A stretch of DNA of 11,025 bases from Bacteroidales bacterium (GTDB lineage: Bacteria; Bacteroidota; Bacteroidia; Bacteroidales; UBA12077). Position 1 is the stretch's first letter, and every line of letters begins with the position of its first letter. The notes beneath the pieces are model-generated. The model was not told the DNA's origin and searched no databases. It saw only the letters and a program-made list of their open reading frames with translations. The stretch covers positions 1 to 11,025 of the forward strand of contig JAUVUS010000036.1 in the NCBI GenBank assembly GCA_030600865.1, given 5' to 3'. Shown piece after piece: positions 9,401 to 11,025 of this stretch. The translations under genes were made by a program, and so were the position numbers.

Positions 9401-10744
9401 TGATATATAACCTAATCGTTCGTTAAGTTGATATTCGTTTGTTTTAAGCTTGCGAGCACTTCCAATTTTTTCATAATCCTGCCCTGATCTATAATTGTGA
9501 ATTCCCCAATCATCCTCAATTTCGTTACCAATAATGTTAAAATCTCTTTCAGGACTGAAAGCATAAATATTATTGTATAGGTCATTTGTTCCGTTATTGG
9601 GATATGGCTTACTGCTTAAAACTGTAATAACATCCCGCGCAAAAATATTTTCATCATTTTCTCCCAAATCAAGTAAAGCAAGAATATTTCTGTTTTCTTC
9701 GTTGTTGTTAACCCTATTAGTTACCCATACCTCAATTTTAGTAATGGTAACAGGTGATTTAATTATGGGCAGTTCGTCTAAAGCATCGTTATATATATCC
9801 CTGAAATATTGAGAAAGGAAAAAGTGCCTGTTGGCATCATATTTATCTGCATGCAACTCAAACTGTTGTGTTTGAGCACCTCCTTTAACTTCAATTACTT
9901 TTGTTTCACCTTTTTGTTGCGAGAAAACACTGGTAACCGTTAATTTTCCAAATTGTAATTCAGTTTTTATACCGAACAAACTCTGACTTCCGGTAATTAA
10001 AGAACCGGGCAAAGGGAGTGTTACATTACCTGCTTCAATTCTTTTAATAATCTCATCCTCTTTGCCTATATATTCAAGTTTTGTTTGATTTTCGAAATCG
10101 AAAGTTGCTTCAGTATTATAAGTTATTCCCAGCTTAATTTTATCACCTATAGTACCGGTAACATTCATCATAATTTTTTCTTCGAAATCGAAAGTCGTGG
10201 TTTTTCTTAAATTTTCCGATATGGTTGGGTTTTCATTATTATTAACATTTATTTTAAATATTAATTCAGCCGAACCCATAGGAATAATGTTAATAGCATT
10301 ATCGCCAAAGATTTTATCAAATGTTTCGCCTCCTAATCTTAAATTCGGGAAGAGACCTGTTTGAGCCTCAAGACTTTCTCCTTTGGCTCTTTGGCGCCAG
10401 TAACTTCTTAAGGCTTGTTCAAACTGATAATCCTGATATTCTTCAAGAGTCATTCTTTTTGATGGACGATAATCGTAATTTCCAATTTTTTTAGAAATAA
10501 TATATTCATTTGTTTCAGGATCGTATTCAACGGTATCTATTATGTTTGCAGGACTTTCTAAATATAGTGGAGAAGCTTCAGGTTCATCATAACTATAATT
10601 ATCCAGATCATTAAATGGAAATATTAGAGAATCTTCTTGTTGAAAATTTGTTTGATATATAAATAAAAATTTAGCTTGTACGTTGTTTGTACAAACTAAA
10701 ATTATAAGAAATAATAGTAACTTATATATAAATATTCTTTTCAA
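3416..10744 (-). CDS. sprA: SprA (Sov) - giant outer-membrane translocon barrel of the type IX secretion system
   Basis: 2442 residues, close to the roughly 2400-2500 of characterised SprA/Sov proteins; stop TAG at 3418-3416, no frameshift. SprA is a single-chain 36-strand barrel through which T9SS cargo crosses the outer membrane (family knowledge). Residues 1-24 are a signal peptide (IFIYKLLLFLIILVCTNNVQA). Family-typical stretches include TFDFENQTKLEYIGKEDEII with GSQSLFGIKTELQFGKL (214-268), a second similar module with GSVKVMAGGRQLVENEDYTV (668-687), NAFIDDFEGSET (821-832), EYIEFWLMDPF (near 980), and GEIWVNELRLTDF (near 1492). The C-terminal third is dominated by aromatic-rich barrel strands and ends in SLRFTLTE. 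The only cysteine is C18, in the signal peptide. The start is TTG at 10744-10742: no ATG occurs in frame before M97, and this TTG puts MKR directly before the hydrophobic core. It lies 20 nt after ruvA, so cotranscription is likely. Other T9SS genes and cargo are not in the window. Confidence 0.97.
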   Translation of the reverse strand: MKRIFIYKLLLFLIILVCTNNVQAKFLFIYQTNFQQEDSLIFPFNDLDNYSYDEPEASPLYLESPANIIDTVEYDPETNEYIISKKIGNYDYRPSKRMTLEEYQDYQFEQALRSYWRQRAKGESLEAQTGLFPNLRLGGETFDKIFGDNAINIIPMGSAELIFKINVNNNENPTISENLRKTTTFDFEEKIMMNVTGTIGDKIKLGITYNTEATFDFENQTKLEYIGKEDEIIKRIEAGNVTLPLPGSLITGSQSLFGIKTELQFGKLTVTSVFSQQKGETKVIEVKGGAQTQQFELHADKYDANRHFFLSQYFRDIYNDALDELPIIKSPVTITKIEVWVTNRVNNNEENRNILALLDLGENDENIFARDVITVLSSKPYPNNGTNDLYNNIYAFSPERDFNIIGNEIEDDWGIHNYRSGQDYEKIGSARKLKTNEYQLNERLGYISLNTALNADEILAVAYEFDVSGERYQVGDFSTDGITADEEKSPYLMAKLLKGTSLTPSIPTWDLMMKNIYAIGAYQVNKEDFILNVLYQDDKTGNALNYIPEGKINKQILLKVLNLDNLNSQLDASPDGRFDFIDGITVNASNGRVIFPVLEPFGSYLRKQFGSTYEDSIIANKYVFQELYDTTLTYARLVAEKNKFKLRGEYKSAFGSEITLNAINIPKGSVKVMAGGRQLVENEDYTVDYNLGRVKIINQGILESATPLQISLESQALYSIQTKTLLGTHLNYQVSDNFNIGATVMNLTERPLTQKVSIGEEPISNTIWGLNTSYRTESQFITSLVDKLPFIETKEKSTILIDAEFAQLIPGHSKAIGEEGNAFIDDFEGSETSMDMKSYNAWVISSTPHGQDDLFPEARNTNDLVYGYNRAKIAWYKIDPLFLRNNSLTPGHIKNDAEQQSSHFVREIYEKEIFPNKDYETTVPLALQVLNVAYYPKERGPYNYVVEDTTGIAYGLNDDGTLKDPESRWGGIMRKIPTSDFEAANVEYIEFWLMDPFVYDSTRTGGNLYFNLGNISEDILKDSRKSFEDGLPNTTTIEKVDTTVWGRVPSNDYSVGSFANPNTYQDIGLDGLNDSDEETFFDTYIEEIENLISNNTIVDRFKQDPSNDNFHYYRGDDYDALQSSILERYKKYNGLEGNSSGETATLSSKIPDSEDINGDKTLSETESYFQYKVELRPGMMEVGQNFIVDKVWGNNVNLPNGERNVKIAWYQFRIPIRQHDQIIGGIQDFKSIRFMRMFMNEFSDSIILRFAKLELVRSEWRKYELSLMEGHEALATPEHSNGTLEISSVNIEENANYVLPPGVDRVIDPTNPQLRQLNEQSMVLKIKDLDDGDARAAYKTINLDIREYEKLKMFVHGEAIGSEILNDEDLRIFVRLGTDYKGNYYEYEMPIKVTPPGNYNDFSREEVWPVENNIEIILNDLIDVKQARNKELRQPNTVFTYNSVYSVYKENKKRISIRGNPNLSNVVTIMIGIRNPSKQNNVISDDDGMPKSGEIWVNELRLTDFKEKGGWAARARVSTRLADLGTLNLAGAISTPGFGSIEKKVNERSKEEIIEYDVSTNLDLGKFFPEKAKVSIPVYAGYSESFINPEYNPLNPDISLDDALKNADSKSEKDSIKNIAQDYTQRKSLNFTNVKINKTTEKSRFYNISNFSVSYTYNETFARNINTEYDVLKNYRGAFNYIYNTRPKIVAPFRKSRGILNKKAFALIKDFNFYYMPTSFSFRTDVFRKYQANKTRNIYNPDNIIEPTYNKDFTWNRYYDFKWDLSRSLKLDFSATNIARIDEPFGEVDRHKDSYEEWKDSVWRSIRNFGRNTQYNHNINITYRVPINKIPLLDWTTLTSRYNATYNWESGPLLKPDSEFDLGNTIRNSNTFQLNAQANMVNLYNKAGFLKRINQKYGRGRSSRKKVEYENVSYQAQDVWFREGRSRSVYHELNTEDITGVKVTDSGGKEIKGEWEVSTKRKIRFRSEKDVDDAQILVEGRIEKKENPLVFIAENTALLLMSIKNVSASYTLTEGSSFAGYKESSNILGMDQSFNAPGWPFVFGWQDEDFASSAINNGWYTEDSTLNTPFLMTHNENLNFKVTLEPIRGLKIDLTANRTKSENNSRYYYHDSPDPYSEQITGNFSMTYITIGSAFEGASKDNNYYSQAFEDFKKNRIDISNRLGNGTHVNEPGYSEGYGSLSQDVMGPAFLASYGWYYDQNSVPLNMFQKIPLPNWSIRYNGLKDIPIMKKLFKSVNISHAYRSSYIIGSFINNPDFSFGAGNIVIVDSTGNFIPQFEYNSVSIVEKFVPLINIDMTWVNNFTSRFEYKKTRTVTLSFTNNQITEISTEELGFSLGYRFDDFNLIFNFGDGQENFKSDLNIRANLKIRDTKTILRKIVEDDERPSADQKSTIIGVSADYLLSNRLTLRLFYDQNISAPLVGTNPYRISNTDVGFSLRFTLTE
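7247..7282 (-). other. EF-hand/dockerin-like calcium-binding loop in SprA
   Basis: Residues 1155-1166 read DINGDKTLSETE. This fits the 12-position EF-hand loop: Asp1, Asn3, Asp5, Leu8 and Glu12, with Lys in place of the usual Gly at position 6. A second acidic turn, DGLNDSDEE at 1070-1078, lies 80 residues earlier. Both lie in the large non-barrel part of SprA. Calcium binding is an inference from the pattern alone. Confidence 0.5.
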
Positions 10745-10764
10745 CTGTAAAAAAATAAAAATTA

Positions 10765-11025
10765 CTAAATTCTTTTAAGAGATTTTTTTATAAGATTTTC
10801 AACAGACAAATCTTTGTTCTCTTTAAGAATTTCATTAATAATTTTATCGACTTTAGCTTTTGGAAAACCTAACATTACTAATGCTGATAACGCTTCCTCT
10901 TTAATTGTATTGTCTAAGGAGGTAACAATTTGATCGCTATCCATTAATTTTCCTACTTTGTCTCGTAAATCAACAATAATTCTTTCTGCTGTTTTTGCTC
11001 CTATTCCCTTTATACTTTTTAGTAA
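10765..11025 (-). CDS. ruvA: Holliday junction branch migration protein RuvA, C-terminal part
   Basis: The frame enters from the right edge and ends at TAG 10767-10765, giving the last 86 residues; full RuvA is about 195-200 residues, so the N-terminal OB-fold domain and first helix-hairpin-helix are outside the window. RuvA binds four-way Holliday junctions as a tetramer and docks the RuvB motor in the cytoplasm. The visible start, LLKSIKGIGAKTAERII, is the second helix-hairpin-helix motif with its GIG hairpin. A short variable linker follows, then domain III (EEALSALVMLGF to the end, VENLIKKSLKRI), the RuvB-binding part, with its typical AL..LG pattern. The gene ends 20 nt before sprA and runs in the same direction, with no terminator between them, so the two are probably cotranscribed. 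Upstream signals are not visible. Confidence 0.95.
   Translation of the reverse strand, partial: LLKSIKGIGAKTAERIIVDLRDKVGKLMDSDQIVTSLDNTIKEEALSALVMLGFPKAKVDKIINEILKENKDLSVENLIKKSLKRI

Noticed and set aside
3783..9812. Several 70-106-codon open frames, plus-strand antisense to sprA (for example 6084-6404, 7897-8217) and minus-strand in another frame (5437-5679, 7537-7788)
   Set aside because: All lie inside the uninterrupted sprA frame, have low-complexity translations, and are expected by chance in such a long AT-rich gene.
10091..10195. Exact 15-bp direct repeat (TTCGAAATCGAAAGT at 10091 and 10181, exactly 90 bp apart)
   Set aside because: Both copies encode the TFDFE strand of neighbouring SprA beta-hairpins in frame; it is explained by protein repeat structure, not a mobile or regulatory repeat.

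Overview
The window looks like a piece of an AT-rich Bacteroidota chromosome, most like the Bacteroidales/Marinilabiliales or Flavobacteriia side of the phylum. The evidence is a full-length SprA, the giant outer-membrane translocon of the type IX secretion system (T9SS) found only in this phylum, the absence of Shine-Dalgarno sites, and a promoter-like sequence of the Bacteroidota TTTG / TAnnTTTG kind. The genus cannot be named from the sequence.

All genes lie on the minus strand, so transcription runs from high to low coordinates. In that order they are: the 3' end of ruvA (Holliday-junction branch migration), entering from the right edge; sprA (7.3 kb, two thirds of the window), 20 nt after ruvA and apparently starting with TTG; and gcvH (lipoylated H protein of glycine cleavage), 68 nt after sprA and followed by a strong intrinsic terminator. 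A second unit then begins with a good promoter candidate. It holds a 392-residue Omp85-type beta-barrel without POTRA domains, and 69 nt later a gene for a secreted protein with one POTRA-like domain plus a beta-barrel. That last gene is open at the left edge.

Functionally, three of the five genes encode large outer-membrane barrels. SprA is the protein-conducting barrel of the T9SS. The two Omp85-like proteins could insert or export outer-membrane components, but their substrates cannot be read from this window. ruvA and gcvH are housekeeping genes that are, from general knowledge, frequent neighbours of sprA in Bacteroidota and have no known role in secretion. No tRNA, rRNA, CRISPR, insertion sequence or phage feature was seen, and no stretch above 300 nt lacks a gene.

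I found no clearly new system. The items most worth a second look are the POTRA-less Omp85 barrel paired with a POTRA-bearing barrel gene, a near-consensus EF-hand-like loop in the large non-barrel part of SprA, and the apparent TTG start of sprA.
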